From an uncultured Paracoccaceae bacterium (GTDB taxonomy: Bacteria > Pseudomonadota > Alphaproteobacteria > Rhodobacterales > Rhodobacteraceae), in contig CALMSR010000014.1 in the NCBI GenBank assembly GCA_937872465.1, forward strand, positions 124,001-188,000: 64,000 nt of DNA, read 5' to 3'. Made by a program: the position numbers and the translations under genes. The notes beneath the pieces were generated by a model. That model did no database searches and had not been told where the DNA came from. It saw nothing but the letters and a program-made list of their open reading frames with translations. This document shows, piece by piece, positions 25,164 through 36,726 of the stretch. The number at the start of each line of letters is the position of its first letter. The first letter of the stretch is position 1.

Positions 25164-26639
25164 TCAGACGCTCATGCAGAGATACTTGATCTCCAGGTAA
25201 TCCTCGATGCCGTGGCTCGATCCCTCGCGCCCGAGCCCCGATTGCTTGACGCCGCCGAAGGGTGCGACCTCGGTGGAGATCAGCCCGGTGTTGATGCCGA
25301 CCATGCCGTATTCCAGCGCCTCGGCCACGCGCCAGACCCGGCTGAGGTCGCGGGCGTAGAAATAGGAGGCCAGCCCGAAGATCGTGTCGTTGGCCTGCTC
25401 GATCACGTCCTCCTCGGTCTCGAAGCGGAAGAGCGGCGCGACGGGCCCGAAGGTCTCGTCGTTGGCGACCATCATGTCGCGGGTGACGCCGGTCAGGATC
25501 GTCGGCTCGAAGAAGGTGCCGCCGAGCGAATGCCGCTTGCCGCCCATCTTGATCTGCGCGCCCTTGGAGGTCGCGTCGGCGATGTGCTCCTCGACCTTCC
25601 TGACCGCGTCGGCGGAGATCAGCGGGCCGGTGGTCACTCCGGCGTCGAAGCCGTCGCCCACATGCATCTGCCCGACCTTCTGCGACAGGCGATGGGCGAA
25701 GTCGTCGTAGATCCCGGACTGGACGTAGATGCGGTTGGCACAGACGCAAGTCTGGCCGTTGTTGCGGTATTTAGAGATCATCGCGCCCTCGACGGCGGCG
25801 TCGATGTCGGCGTCGTCGAAGACGATGAAGGGCGCGTTGCCGCCCAGTTCCATCGACATCTTCAGCACCTGTTCGGCGCCCTGCCGGAGCAGGATGCGGC
25901 CGACCTCGGTCGAGCCGGTGAAGGTGAGCTTGCGGACCTTGGGGTGGGCGCAGAACACCTGCCCGACCTTCGCGCTCGACTTGGAGGTGACGACGCTCAA
26001 GACGCCCTTGGGCAGGCCGGCGCGCTCGGCCAGCACCGCCATGGCCAGGGCCGAGAGCGGCGTCTCGCCGGCCGGCTTGGCGACGAAGCCGCAGCCGACC
26101 GCGAGCGCCGGGCCGACCTTGCGGGCGATCATCGCATTGGGGAAGTTCCAGGGCGTGATCGAGGTGGCGACCCCGATCGGCTGCTTGATGACCAGAATGC
26201 GCTGGTCGCGCTGGTGGCCGGGGATCGTCTCGCCATAGACGCGCTTGGCCTCTTCCGAAAACCATTCGATGAAGGAGGCGCCATAGAGGATCTCGCCCCT
26301 GGCCTCGGCCAGCGGCTTGCCCATCTCCGCCGTCAGGATCGCGGCGAGGTCGTCGGCATTGGCGACCATCAGATCGTACCATTTGCGCAGCACCGCGGCG
26401 CGTTCCTTGCCGGTCCGGGCCGCCCATTCCCGGCGGGCCTCGTCCGCCGCGTCGATCGCGCGCGCGACCTCCGATTCGTCGAGGTCGGGCACCGTGCAGA
26501 TCGTGTCGCCCCGTGCCGGATTGGTCACCGGGAACGACTTGCCGCTCGCCGCCGCCACCCATTCGCCGGCCACGAAGGCCTTGTCGCGGAGGAGGTCGGG
26601 ATCGGCGAGGCGGGATTTGAGGTCAGTGTGGTCGAGCAT
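25164..26639 (-). CDS. gabD: Succinate-semialdehyde dehydrogenase
   Basis: A 491-residue aldehyde dehydrogenase. The substrate pocket is PWNFPNAMIARKVGPALA, the NAD(P) loop FTGSTEVGR, the general base in MELGGNAPF and the nucleophile in NNGQTCVCANR. It most resembles GabD, which oxidises succinate semialdehyde to succinate. It follows gap by 114 bases and precedes the YcaO gene by 21 bases on the same strand. The glycerol-linked context leaves another aldehyde substrate possible. Confidence 0.88.
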   Translation of the reverse strand: MLDHTDLKSRLADPDLLRDKAFVAGEWVAAASGKSFPVTNPARGDTICTVPDLDESEVARAIDAADEARREWAARTGKERAAVLRKWYDLMVANADDLAAILTAEMGKPLAEARGEILYGASFIEWFSEEAKRVYGETIPGHQRDQRILVIKQPIGVATSITPWNFPNAMIARKVGPALAVGCGFVAKPAGETPLSALAMAVLAERAGLPKGVLSVVTSKSSAKVGQVFCAHPKVRKLTFTGSTEVGRILLRQGAEQVLKMSMELGGNAPFIVFDDADIDAAVEGAMISKYRNNGQTCVCANRIYVQSGIYDDFAHRLSQKVGQMHVGDGFDAGVTTGPLISADAVRKVEEHIADATSKGAQIKMGGKRHSLGGTFFEPTILTGVTRDMMVANDETFGPVAPLFRFETEEDVIEQANDTIFGLASYFYARDLSRVWRVAEALEYGMVGINTGLISTEVAPFGGVKQSGLGREGSSHGIEDYLEIKYLCMSV

Positions 26640-26753
26640 GTCTACGCTCCTTCTGGCGACAGTCAGCTATCTGCGGCGCCCCGTGACGCGACCGTCCGCG
26701 GATGCGCGCGCCCGCGGACGGAACCGGATCGAGGGGCGGCCCCTCCGCAGGCG

Positions 26754-27755
26754 TCAGATGAGCTTGCCCAAAGCCACGGCGGTATCGGACATCCGCGAGG
26801 AGAAGCCCCATTCGTTGTCGTACCAGGTCAGGATGCGGCAGAAGGTGCCGTCCATGACCTTGGTCTGGTCCATGTGGAACACCGAGGAATGCGGGTCGTG
26901 GTTGAAGTCCGACGACACGAGCTTCTCGGTGGTGAAGCCGAGGATGCCCGCGAGCGGACCCTCGGCGGCGGCCTTGATCGCGCCGTTGATCTCGTCGACC
27001 GAGGTCTCGCGGCTCGCGATGAACTTAAAATCCACCACCGAGACGTTCGGGGTCGGCACCCGGATCGCCACGCCGTCGAGCTTGCCGTTCAGCTCCGGCA
27101 GCACGAGGCCGACGGCCTTGGCCGCGCCCGTCGAGGTCGGGATCATCGAGAGCGCCGCGGCGCGGCCGCGGTAGAGATCCTTGTGCAGCGTATCGAGCGT
27201 CGGCTGGTCGCCGGTATAGCTGTGGATCGTGGTCATGAAGCCCTTGTCGATCCCGATGGCATTGTTGAGCACGAAGGCCACGGGCGCGAGGCAGTTCGTG
27301 GTGCAGGAGGCGTTGGAGATCACCAGATCGTCCTTGGTCAGCGCCTTGTCGTTGACCCCGTAGACGATGGTCTTGTCCGCCCCGCTCGCCGGCGCCGAGA
27401 CGATCACCCGCTTCGAGCCGTTCTCCAGATGCATCGCCGCCCTCGCCCGGTCGGTGAAGATGCCGGTGCATTCCAGGGCGACGTCGATGTCCTTCCAGGG
27501 CAGCGCCTTGGGATCGCGCTCGGCGGTGACCTTGATCGGCCCCCGGCCCACGTCGATGGTGTCGCCGTCCACGGTCACCTTGCCGGGAAAGCGGCCGTGC
27601 ACCGAATCGTAGCGCACCAGATGCGCGTTGGTCTCCACCGGCCCGAGGTCGTTGATCGCCACCACCTCGATGTCCGTGCGGCCCGATTCGATGATCGCGC
27701 GCAGCACGTTCCGGCCGATCCGTCCGAAACCGTTGATGCCTACCTTTACCGCCAT
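26754..27755 (-). CDS. gap: Glyceraldehyde-3-phosphate dehydrogenase
   Basis: A 333-residue protein, taken from ATG 27755 (MAVKVGINGFGRIGR) with GGGAAAG upstream; a GTG lies two codons earlier. The catalytic cysteine is in SNASCTTNCLAP. The Rossmann fold begins GINGFGRIGRNVLR. It catalyses the phosphorylating oxidation of glyceraldehyde 3-phosphate. Its start lies 16 bases after the glpK stop, joining glycerol uptake to lower glycolysis. Confidence 0.96.
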   Translation of the reverse strand: MAVKVGINGFGRIGRNVLRAIIESGRTDIEVVAINDLGPVETNAHLVRYDSVHGRFPGKVTVDGDTIDVGRGPIKVTAERDPKALPWKDIDVALECTGIFTDRARAAMHLENGSKRVIVSAPASGADKTIVYGVNDKALTKDDLVISNASCTTNCLAPVAFVLNNAIGIDKGFMTTIHSYTGDQPTLDTLHKDLYRGRAAALSMIPTSTGAAKAVGLVLPELNGKLDGVAIRVPTPNVSVVDFKFIASRETSVDEINGAIKAAAEGPLAGILGFTTEKLVSSDFNHDPHSSVFHMDQTKVMDGTFCRILTWYDNEWGFSSRMSDTAVALGKLI

Positions 27756-27771
27756 GCTCACTTTCCCTTGC

Positions 27772-29265
<1,494 letters not shown>

Positions 29266-29338
29266 CGGCTCCCTCCCCTTGCGCGCCGCCGGCGCCGGCG
29301 GCTCGTCCCTTCATAGGCCGCCCGGGCGCCGAGGTCAC

Positions 29339-29355
29339 GCGCAAGGAAATTGCGC
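29339..29355. promoter_or_regulatory. Candidate operator between glpK and glpR
   Basis: GCGCAA-GGAAA-TTGCGC is a perfect inverted repeat in the 147-base divergent gap between glpK and glpR, followed by another GCTTGCAAGC palindrome about four bases on. It is a good candidate site for the adjacent DeoR-family regulator. Binding is inferred from position. Confidence 0.5.
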
Positions 29356-29412
29356 GCGCTTGCAAGCCCGTGGCCCCGGATCTAGAAGGGGAAATCCGCA
29401 GCGAAGTCACGC

Positions 29413-30192
29413 ATGGCCCAGAACTTCCGCCATTCCGAGATCCTGACGATCGCGCGCGAGACGGGAAAGGTCACGGTCGAGGGCCTCGCGGCCAAGTTCA
29501 ACGTGACCGCCCAGACGATCCGCCGGGATCTGACCGAGCTCTGCGACATCGGCCAGCTGACCCGCGTGCATGGCGGCGCCATGATCCCCTCGGGCGTGAT
29601 CGCGCTGGGCTACGAGGACCGGCGCAGTCTCGCCTCGGCCGAGAAGGACGCCATGGCGCGGCTCGTCGCCGAGCAGATCCCCGACGGCGTCTCGATCTTC
29701 CTCAACGTCGGCACCACCACCGAGGCCGTGGCGCGCGCGCTCTTGAAGCACCGCAACCTGATGGTGGTGACCAACAACCTCAACGTCGCCAATATCCTCG
29801 CCACCTCGCCCAATTCCGAGGTGATCGTCACCGGCGGCATCCTGCGTCGCTCGGACGGGGCGCTGGTGGGCGACGTGACCGCCGAGTTCATCGGCCAGTT
29901 CAAGGTGGATTACGCCGTCATCGCCTCGGCGGCGGTCGATCCGGACGGCTCGCTGCTCGACTACGATTTCCGCGAGGTGCGGGTGGCGCAGGCGATCATC
30001 AAGAACGCGCGCAAGAGCTACCTCGTCGCCGACCACACCAAGTTCAAGATGGCCGCGCCGGTGCGCATCGCGAGCCTCGCCGAGCTCGACGGCTTCTTCA
30101 CCGACGTCACGCCGCCGAAATCCATCGTGCGGCTCTGCGCCGACAGCGACGTCTTCGTCCGCACCGTGGAGCACAGCGCCCGGGCGCGCTGA
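29413..30192 (+). CDS. glpR: DeoR-family repressor of glycerol metabolism
   Basis: A 259-residue protein. The DeoR helix-turn-helix is residues 5-60 (ILTIARETGKVTVEGLAAKF, VTAQTIRRDLTELC). The ligand domain is the DeoRC sugar-phosphate fold with IFLNVGTTTEAVA. It lies divergent from glpK and close to glpD, which supports GlpR. The likely inducer is glycerol 3-phosphate. The gene converges with a DUF2270 gene 11 bases away. Confidence 0.93.
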   Translation: MAQNFRHSEILTIARETGKVTVEGLAAKFNVTAQTIRRDLTELCDIGQLTRVHGGAMIPSGVIALGYEDRRSLASAEKDAMARLVAEQIPDGVSIFLNVGTTTEAVARALLKHRNLMVVTNNLNVANILATSPNSEVIVTGGILRRSDGALVGDVTAEFIGQFKVDYAVIASAAVDPDGSLLDYDFREVRVAQAIIKNARKSYLVADHTKFKMAAPVRIASLAELDGFFTDVTPPKSIVRLCADSDVFVRTVEHSARAR

Positions 30193-30203
30193 GCCGCCGC
30201 CGT

Positions 30204-30890
30204 TCAGGCGATCGAGATCAGCTTGTGCCGGCCGCGGTGGCGTTTCTCGATCCGCAGGGTGATCAGCGCGACCGCCAGCCAGCCGCCATGGAAGACCAGT
30301 CCGGCGAGCACGACCACGAGCCCCGGCAGCGGCCCGATCGCCGCGCGGTCGACGAATTCGGTCCAGCTCGTCACCGGAGTGGGATGGATGGCGAGCTTGC
30401 CGTAATAGGCCACCGCCTGCACGGTCAGGATATAGGCGTAGTTCTTGCGCAGCCGCCGACCGATGGAGCGCAGCTCGCTGATGTGGAAATGCGGCCGGAT
30501 GTAATCCTGGGCCAGCAGCGTGTTCCATTTCCCGTCGCGGCCGTAATCCTCGCCCCGCAGCATCGGCCCGAAGAGATCCGTTTCCATCAGCCGGCAGCGC
30601 GCCCGCCAGACGTTGAAATAGCGGTAGCGGCGGGATTCGAAGAGCAGGAAGACCACGACCAGGAGCCCCACCAGGATCAGCGGCAGCGGCGAGGCCTCGG
30701 GCCCGGCGAAGGTGAGCGACAGCGCCAGCCCGGTGGTGACGACGGCCCAGTTGGTCGTATGGTCGAGGCGCGAGCGCCAGATCGTGCTGCGGTAGACCTC
30801 GCCGCGATAGAGATGCGCCAGCGCGCCGAGTTCTGCCGCCGTGAAAGCCTTCTCCTCGCCGCCGCTGGACGCGGTCGACCGCTCGCCCAT
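30204..30890 (-). CDS. DUF2270 integral membrane protein
   Basis: A 228-residue protein with a cytoplasmic N-terminus and four or so hydrophobic segments: WAVVTTGLALSLTFAG, PLPLILVGLLVVVFLLF, ILTVQAVAYYGKLA and LPGLVVVLAGLVFHGGWLA. The conserved block around YRYFNVWRARCRLMETD marks DUF2270. Function is unknown. It is on the minus strand between glpR and glpD, both plus-strand genes, so it is not co-transcribed with them. Confidence 0.88.
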   Translation of the reverse strand: MGERSTASSGGEEKAFTAAELGALAHLYRGEVYRSTIWRSRLDHTTNWAVVTTGLALSLTFAGPEASPLPLILVGLLVVVFLLFESRRYRYFNVWRARCRLMETDLFGPMLRGEDYGRDGKWNTLLAQDYIRPHFHISELRSIGRRLRKNYAYILTVQAVAYYGKLAIHPTPVTSWTEFVDRAAIGPLPGLVVVLAGLVFHGGWLAVALITLRIEKRHRGRHKLISIA

Positions 30891-31152
30891 GATCCGTCCT
30901 CCACTGTCCCGGCGCCACTATGCCATCGCTTCGCGGGGAGTTCACGGACCTTGTTCGCCGACGCTCGCCGCCGCCGGGCAGGGGAATTGCATCCGGTCAC
31001 GCGACCCAATGCGTGCGAGTTCCGTCCGAGTCCAGCGTCACCACCCCGCCTGGCGGGCACCGCCGGGCAGCGATCGCCCCGGCCCCGTTGACCGCCCGCC
31101 CCCGCGACTTCATCATTGCCCCGCAAGCGGCCGGATTTGCGGAGGGGCGCCA

Positions 31153-32703
31153 GTGGATCAGCGGAACGCGGCGGATTTCGACCTCTTCGTCATCGGCGGC
31201 GGGGTCAACGGCTGCGGCATCGCCCGGGACGCCTCCGGTCGCGGGCTGCGGGTCGGGCTCGCGGAGCAGGGCGATCTCGCGCAGGCGACCTCCTCGGCCT
31301 CGACCAAGCTATTCCACGGTGGCTTGCGCTATCTGGAATATTACGAGTTCCGGCTGGTGCGCGAGGCGCTGATCGAGCGCGAGACCCTGCTCGTGGCCAT
31401 GCCGCATATCAGCTGGCCGCTCCGCTTCGTCCTGCCGCATCACGACGGCCTGCGGCCGGCCTGGCTGCTGCGCCTCGGGCTCTTTCTCTACGACCATCTC
31501 GGCGGGCGGAAGATCCTGCCGCCGGCCCGCAGCCTCGACCTGCACGAAGATCCGGCCGGCGCACCGCTCAAGCCCGGCTACGGCAAGGCCTTCGAATACT
31601 CCGACTGCTGGGTGGAGGATGCGCGGCTGGTGGTGCTGCTCGCCCGCGACGCCGCCCGCCGCGGCGCGGAGATCCTGCCGCGGACGAAATGCCTCGCCGC
31701 CCGCCGGGACGAGGGCCTCTGGCGGATCCGGCTCCGCGAGGCCGGGGGGGCGGAACGGGAGGTCACCTCCCGCGCCCTCGTCAACGCCGGCGGGCCCTGG
31801 GTCGGGCGCATCATCGCCGAGACCTTGGCGATCGAGTCGAGCGAGCGGGTGCGCCTCGTGCGCGGCAGCCATATCGTGACCCGCCGGCTCTTCGAGCACG
31901 ACCGGGCCTATATCTTCCAGGGCGCGGACGACCGCATCGTCTTCGCCATCCCCTTCGAGACCGATTTCACGCTCATCGGCACCACCGACCGCGACCACGA
32001 GGGCGCGCCGGGCGAGGCGGTCTGCACCCCGGAGGAGGCGGATTACCTGCGGGCCGCGGCCTCGGAATATTTCCGTGCGCCGGTCGCGGCCGAGGACGTG
32101 GTCTGGACCTATTCCGGGGTGCGCCCGCTCTATGACGACGGCGCGAAATCCGCCACGGCGGCGACGCGCGAATACGTGCTCTCGCTCGACGCGCCGGGGG
32201 ATGCGCCGCCGCTGCTCAACGTCTTCGGCGGCAAGATCACCACGCACCGCCGCCTCGCCGAGGCGGCGATGGCGAAGCTCGCGCCGCGTTTTCCCCAGGC
32301 GGGCGGCGCCTGGACGGCGCGGGTGCCGCTGCCGGGCGGGGATTTCCGGCATGACGAGCCCGGCCGGCTGATCGGCGCCCTGCTCACGGCCTATCCGTTC
32401 CTCGATCCGCGCTGGGCCCGCCGCCTCGTCCGGGCCTATGGCACCGAGGCGCGCGAGATCCTCGGCGAAGCGCGCAACGCCGAGGATCTCGGTCGGCGCT
32501 TCGGCCACGACCTGACCGAGGCGGAGGTCGTGTGGCTGATGGAGCGGGAATGGGCGCGCAGCGCGGCGGACGTGCTCTGGCGGCGCTCGAAGCTCGGGCT
32601 GCGGCTCGACGCGGGAGAAGCCGCCGCGCTCGATGCCTGGATGGAGGAGCGGACCGCCGGCGCCCCGGCGCCCCGTCACGGCCCCGTCACCGAAACGGTG
32701 TAA
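31153..32703 (+). CDS. glpD: Aerobic glycerol-3-phosphate dehydrogenase
   Basis: A 516-residue flavoprotein from GTG 31153, chosen because GGAGGGG lies 5 bases upstream and the FAD motif follows (FDLFVIGGGVNGCGIARDA). Other marks: SSASTKLFHGGLRYLE, IFAIPFETDFTLIGTTD-type central motif (read as IPFETDFTLIGTTDRD) and the C-terminal DAO domain. It oxidises glycerol 3-phosphate to dihydroxyacetone phosphate and passes electrons to quinone. It completes the glpK-glpR-glpD set. Confidence 0.96.
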   Translation: MDQRNAADFDLFVIGGGVNGCGIARDASGRGLRVGLAEQGDLAQATSSASTKLFHGGLRYLEYYEFRLVREALIERETLLVAMPHISWPLRFVLPHHDGLRPAWLLRLGLFLYDHLGGRKILPPARSLDLHEDPAGAPLKPGYGKAFEYSDCWVEDARLVVLLARDAARRGAEILPRTKCLAARRDEGLWRIRLREAGGAEREVTSRALVNAGGPWVGRIIAETLAIESSERVRLVRGSHIVTRRLFEHDRAYIFQGADDRIVFAIPFETDFTLIGTTDRDHEGAPGEAVCTPEEADYLRAAASEYFRAPVAAEDVVWTYSGVRPLYDDGAKSATAATREYVLSLDAPGDAPPLLNVFGGKITTHRRLAEAAMAKLAPRFPQAGGAWTARVPLPGGDFRHDEPGRLIGALLTAYPFLDPRWARRLVRAYGTEAREILGEARNAEDLGRRFGHDLTEAEVVWLMEREWARSAADVLWRRSKLGLRLDAGEAAALDAWMEERTAGAPAPRHGPVTETV

Positions 32704-33016
32704 GCCTCGGCCAGCCCGATGGGACGGGCGCGACGGCGCGGCCGGATCCGGTGTCAGGGTCTTCGGAAATGTTTCGTGCGCGGTAAGTTGTACCGGCCCC
32801 CGTCGGTCCCGCGGGCGGCACCATGTGAGCCCCGGTCGAAGGGACCGGATGTCGCCCGACCGGCAAGGTCAGAAAATCATCGTGACAACAATGGAGTATG
32901 CCATGTCCCGCTGCGGGACGCCGCCACATGCCCCCGCGGACTCGGCACCAGACGGAACCGCGCGCGCCTGACAGGCAGACGCGCGCGGACAGCCAGCCCA
33001 CGATCGTGGCCGGCGC
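32704..33016. other. Convergent intergenic gap with a shared hairpin
   Basis: No gene seen. The gap between convergent glpD and allA holds an AT-richer stretch and the hairpin described at 32905-32919, which resembles one near 42120. Nothing else was recognised. Confidence 0.5.
32905..32919. terminator. GTCCCGC-T-GCGGGAC hairpin
   Basis: A 15-base near-perfect palindrome, stable with a loop of five if the central bases open. It sits between the converging glpD and allA genes. The sequence CATG..TCCC.CTGCGGGACGCC with its 3' flank is almost the same as at 42112-42136, another convergent gap, so this may be a recurring boundary element. Confidence 0.5.
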
Positions 33017-33507
33017 TCAGGCCTCGACGATGCTCCAGGGAGCGTCGTAGTGATGCTCCTCGAGGTTGCCGGCCGTCGGGATGCGGTCGACGATCACGAA
33101 ATCGGCGGTGCGCCCGAGCGGCGTCAGCACCCCGTGCCAGACGCCGCGCAGGTAGTTCACCCCCTGGCGGCCGTTGGTGATGAAGGCGCGCGGCCGGCCG
33201 GGCGTGCCGGCCTCTTCCGCAGCGACGATCACCATGAAGGGATCCTCGGACATCGGCAGGAAGGCCTGGCTGCCGTAGGGATGGCGCTCGACCATCGTCA
33301 GCTCGTAGGGCAGCGCATAGGGGCGGCCGCGGCCGGCGCTGATGCCGATGCGGGACCCCTCGCCGTCGAAATCCACCCGCGCGAGATCGTGGAAGCGATC
33401 GCACATGCCGGCGTTGATCTGGAAGCTGGGCTCGCCGTGCGTCTCGATGACGTCCCCGTAGGGGGCGAAGGCCTCGGCGGTGAGCGGCTCCAGCGCGATC
33501 TCGCGGC

Positions 33508-33511
<4 letters not shown>
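33017..33511 (-). CDS. allA: Ureidoglycolate lyase
   Basis: A 164-residue cupin-like protein from ATG 33511 (MSREIALEPLTAEAFAPYGD). Family motifs are FQINAGMCDRFHDLA, MVERHPYGSQAFLPM and the C-terminal TAGNLEEHHY. It splits ureidoglycolate into glyoxylate and urea, the end of purine ring breakdown. Its start overlaps the stop of the aminohydrolase gene by four bases. Confidence 0.93.
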
Positions 33512-34367
<856 letters not shown>

Positions 34368-34371
<4 letters not shown>

Positions 34372-35786
34372 GGCAGCATGTCCTCGAGGCGAAGTTGGGC
34401 GATGCGTTCGACCTGGGTGCAGGCGGTGGCGAATTCCCTGTCCCGGTCGTTGGCGATGCGCGATTCGAAGGCGGCGAGAATCCCGGCCTTGTCGTGGTCG
34501 CGCACCGCGATGATGAAGGGAAAGCCGAACTTGCCCTGATAGGTGTCGTTGAGCTCGGTGAAGCGCGCGCGCTCGGCGTCGGTGAGCGCGTCGAGCCCGG
34601 CGCCGGCCTGCTCGGCGGTCGATTCCGGCGTCAGCCGCTTGGCGGCGGCGAGCTTGCCCGCGAGATCGGGGTGGGCGGTCAGCACGCCGAGCCGCTCGCG
34701 CTCCTCGGCGGCGCGGAAGGCGCGGGCCAGCACGTTGTGCACGCCGGCGGCGGAATCATGCGCCGGGCCGAGCTCGAGGTCGAAGGCGCGCTCCGCGATC
34801 CAGGCGCTGTGCTCGAAGACGCCGCCGAACCGGGCGACGAAGTCGTCGCGGCTCATGGTCGTGGGCCGCGGCGCACCCACCGGCGGCGCCGGATGGCGGG
34901 CCTTCCAATGCGTGGCGATCTCGCTGCGGGTGGCGAACCAGCCGCCGCCCCGGGCCTGTACGTGGTCGATGAAATCGGCGAGGCCCTTGATCCGGCCCGG
35001 CCGGCCGATCAGCCGGCAGTGGAGGCCCACCGACATCATCTTGGGGCTGCCGGCTTCGCCCTCGGCGTGCAGCGTGTCGAAGGTGTCGCGCAGGTAGACG
35101 AAGAAATCCTCGGAGGTGTGGAAGGTGCCGGCCGAGAACCGCATGTCGTTGGTCTCGAGGCTGTAGGGGATCATCAGCTGCTGGCGGCCGGCGTGCTCGA
35201 ACCAGGAGGGCACGTCGTCGTCCATGTTGTCGGCCAGCCAGTCGAAGGCGCCGCTCTCCGCGGCGATCTCGACGGTGTTGTGCGAGCAGCGGCCCGTGTA
35301 CCAGCCGCGCGGCGGCTCGCCCACAACTTCCGTGTGGAGCTTGATGGCCTCGGCCATGTGCCGGGCTTCCTCGTCACGGCCGAACTTCGCGTAGTTGATC
35401 CACTTCAGCCCGTGGCTGGCGATCTCGAAACCGGCGTCCTTCATCGCCGCGACCTGAACGGGCGAGCGGGCCAGCGCCGTGGCGACGCCGTAGATGGTGA
35501 GCGGTACGTTGCGCGAGACCACCAGGTCGCGAACCCGCCAGAAACCGGCGCGGGCGCCGTATTCGTAGATCGACTCCATGCCCCAGTGCCGCATGCCGGG
35601 CCAGGGCTGGGCGTTGGGGATCTCCGAGAGGAAGGCCTCTGAGGCTTCGTCGCCGTGGAGGATGCAGTTCTCGCCACCCTCTTCGTAATTCAGGACCAGG
35701 CTGATGGCGACCTTGGCCCCGTCCGGCCATTCGATGGCGGGAGGGTTGGGGCCGTAGCCGATCAGATTCCTGGGGTAGCGCGTCAT
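34368..35786 (-). CDS. puuE: Fused allantoinase PuuE / OHCU decarboxylase
   Basis: A 472-residue fusion. Residues 1-300 are a PuuE-type allantoinase of the polysaccharide-deacetylase fold (VLNYEEGGENCILHGD, FEIASHGLKWINYAKF, WYTGRCSHNTVE). Residues 310-472 are a UraD-type decarboxylase of 2-oxo-4-hydroxy-4-carboxy-5-ureidoimidazoline (LGVLTAHPDLAGKLA, NDTYQGKFGFPFIIAV). The protein thus links stereospecific allantoin formation to allantoin opening. Such fusions occur in other proteobacteria. It heads the minus-strand operon with allE and allA. Confidence 0.94.
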
Positions 35787-35943
35787 TGGGTGTCCTCCTC
35801 GCCCTTGGTTTGGAGGCGAGCATAGGGAGTTGTCCGGAGATTCGGCTACATTATCTTTTTGAAGGATTTTCGCCTCAACCCGGCTGGTCTTGCGGGCGCC
35901 GTTGCGGCGATACTCCCGGCCAGCAAAGCGGAGGGAACGGCGA

Positions 35944-36309
35944 ATGACTGGAACGGACGGCTATCTTTCGACCCATGTGCTGGACGCGGCGCGGGGTTGC
36001 CCGGCAGCAGGGATGCGGATCGATCTCTACCGGATCGAGGGCGAATCGCGCGCGCTGGTGCGCTCGCTCACCACCAATTCCGACGGGCGGACCGATTCGC
36101 CGGTGCTGCCGAAGGGCGAGATGCCGGTCGGGGTCTATGAGCTCGTCTTCCATGCCGGGGACTATCTCGACGGTGCCGGGATCGCCGGCGAATCGCCGCG
36201 CTTCCTCGACCAGATCCCGATCCGCTTCGGAATCGCCGACGTGAGCGTCCATTACCATGTGCCGCTCCTGCTCTCGCCCTACAGCTATTCGACCTATCGC
36301 GGCAGCTGA
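35944..36309 (+). CDS. uraH: 5-Hydroxyisourate hydrolase (transthyretin-like)
   Basis: A 121-residue protein. Both hallmarks are present: N-terminal [14 protein letters not shown] and the C-terminal tetrapeptide YRGS; the catalytic His, Arg and His lie in STHVL, RIDLYRI and [19 protein letters not shown]. It hydrolyses 5-hydroxyisourate, the product of urate oxidation by PuuD. It is divergent from puuE-uraD, 157 bases apart. Confidence 0.95.
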   Translation: MTGTDGYLSTHVLDAARGCPAAGMRIDLYRIEGESRALVRSLTTNSDGRTDSPVLPKGEMPVGVYELVFHAGDYLDGAGIAGESPRFLDQIPIRFGIADVSVHYHVPLLLSPYSYSTYRGS

Positions 36310-36393
36310 GGCGCGCCGGTCCGGGATCGACGGGCGCCGGCCATGCGGCGAAGCTGGCCGGCGTCCGAGCGGAACCGAAAGGAGGACCCGAGA

Positions 36394-36690
36394 ATGCGCA
36401 GCTTTGCCCCCGCCCTGACTATGGCCGCCCTTCTGCCCTGGACGGCGATGGCCCAGATCGATTTCTCTCACGGACCCGAGGAGGGTGCCGTGACCTGCGG
36501 GCAGTTCGTGGTGATGGATTCCGTCGGTCAGATGAAGGCGCTGACGGCCGTCGAGCCGATCGGCGGCGAGATGCCCGACGCCGATCAGGCGCTGGCGGCG
36601 CAATGGGCGGCGACGGTGAACGCCGCCTGCACCGGCCATCCCGACCGGCTTCTCCAGGACGTCGCCGTCGAGGCGCTGGGCGGCAACTAG
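36394..36690 (+). CDS. HdeA/HdeB-like small periplasmic protein
   Basis: A 98-residue protein from ATG 36394 with AAAGGAGG upstream. A signal peptide (MRSFAPALTMAALLPWTAMA) is followed by a short mature domain with two cysteines (VTCGQFVVMD and NAACTGHP), the spacing of HdeA/HdeB acid-stress chaperones. It lies between uraH and the LysR gene, 84 bases after uraH on the same strand. The link to purine breakdown is unclear. Identity as HdeA-like is from the Cys pattern only. Confidence 0.65.
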   Translation: MRSFAPALTMAALLPWTAMAQIDFSHGPEEGAVTCGQFVVMDSVGQMKALTAVEPIGGEMPDADQALAAQWAATVNAACTGHPDRLLQDVAVEALGGN

Positions 36691-36726
36691 GCGTCGCGCC
36701 CTGGGTGCGGCCGGGCGCGTCCCGCG

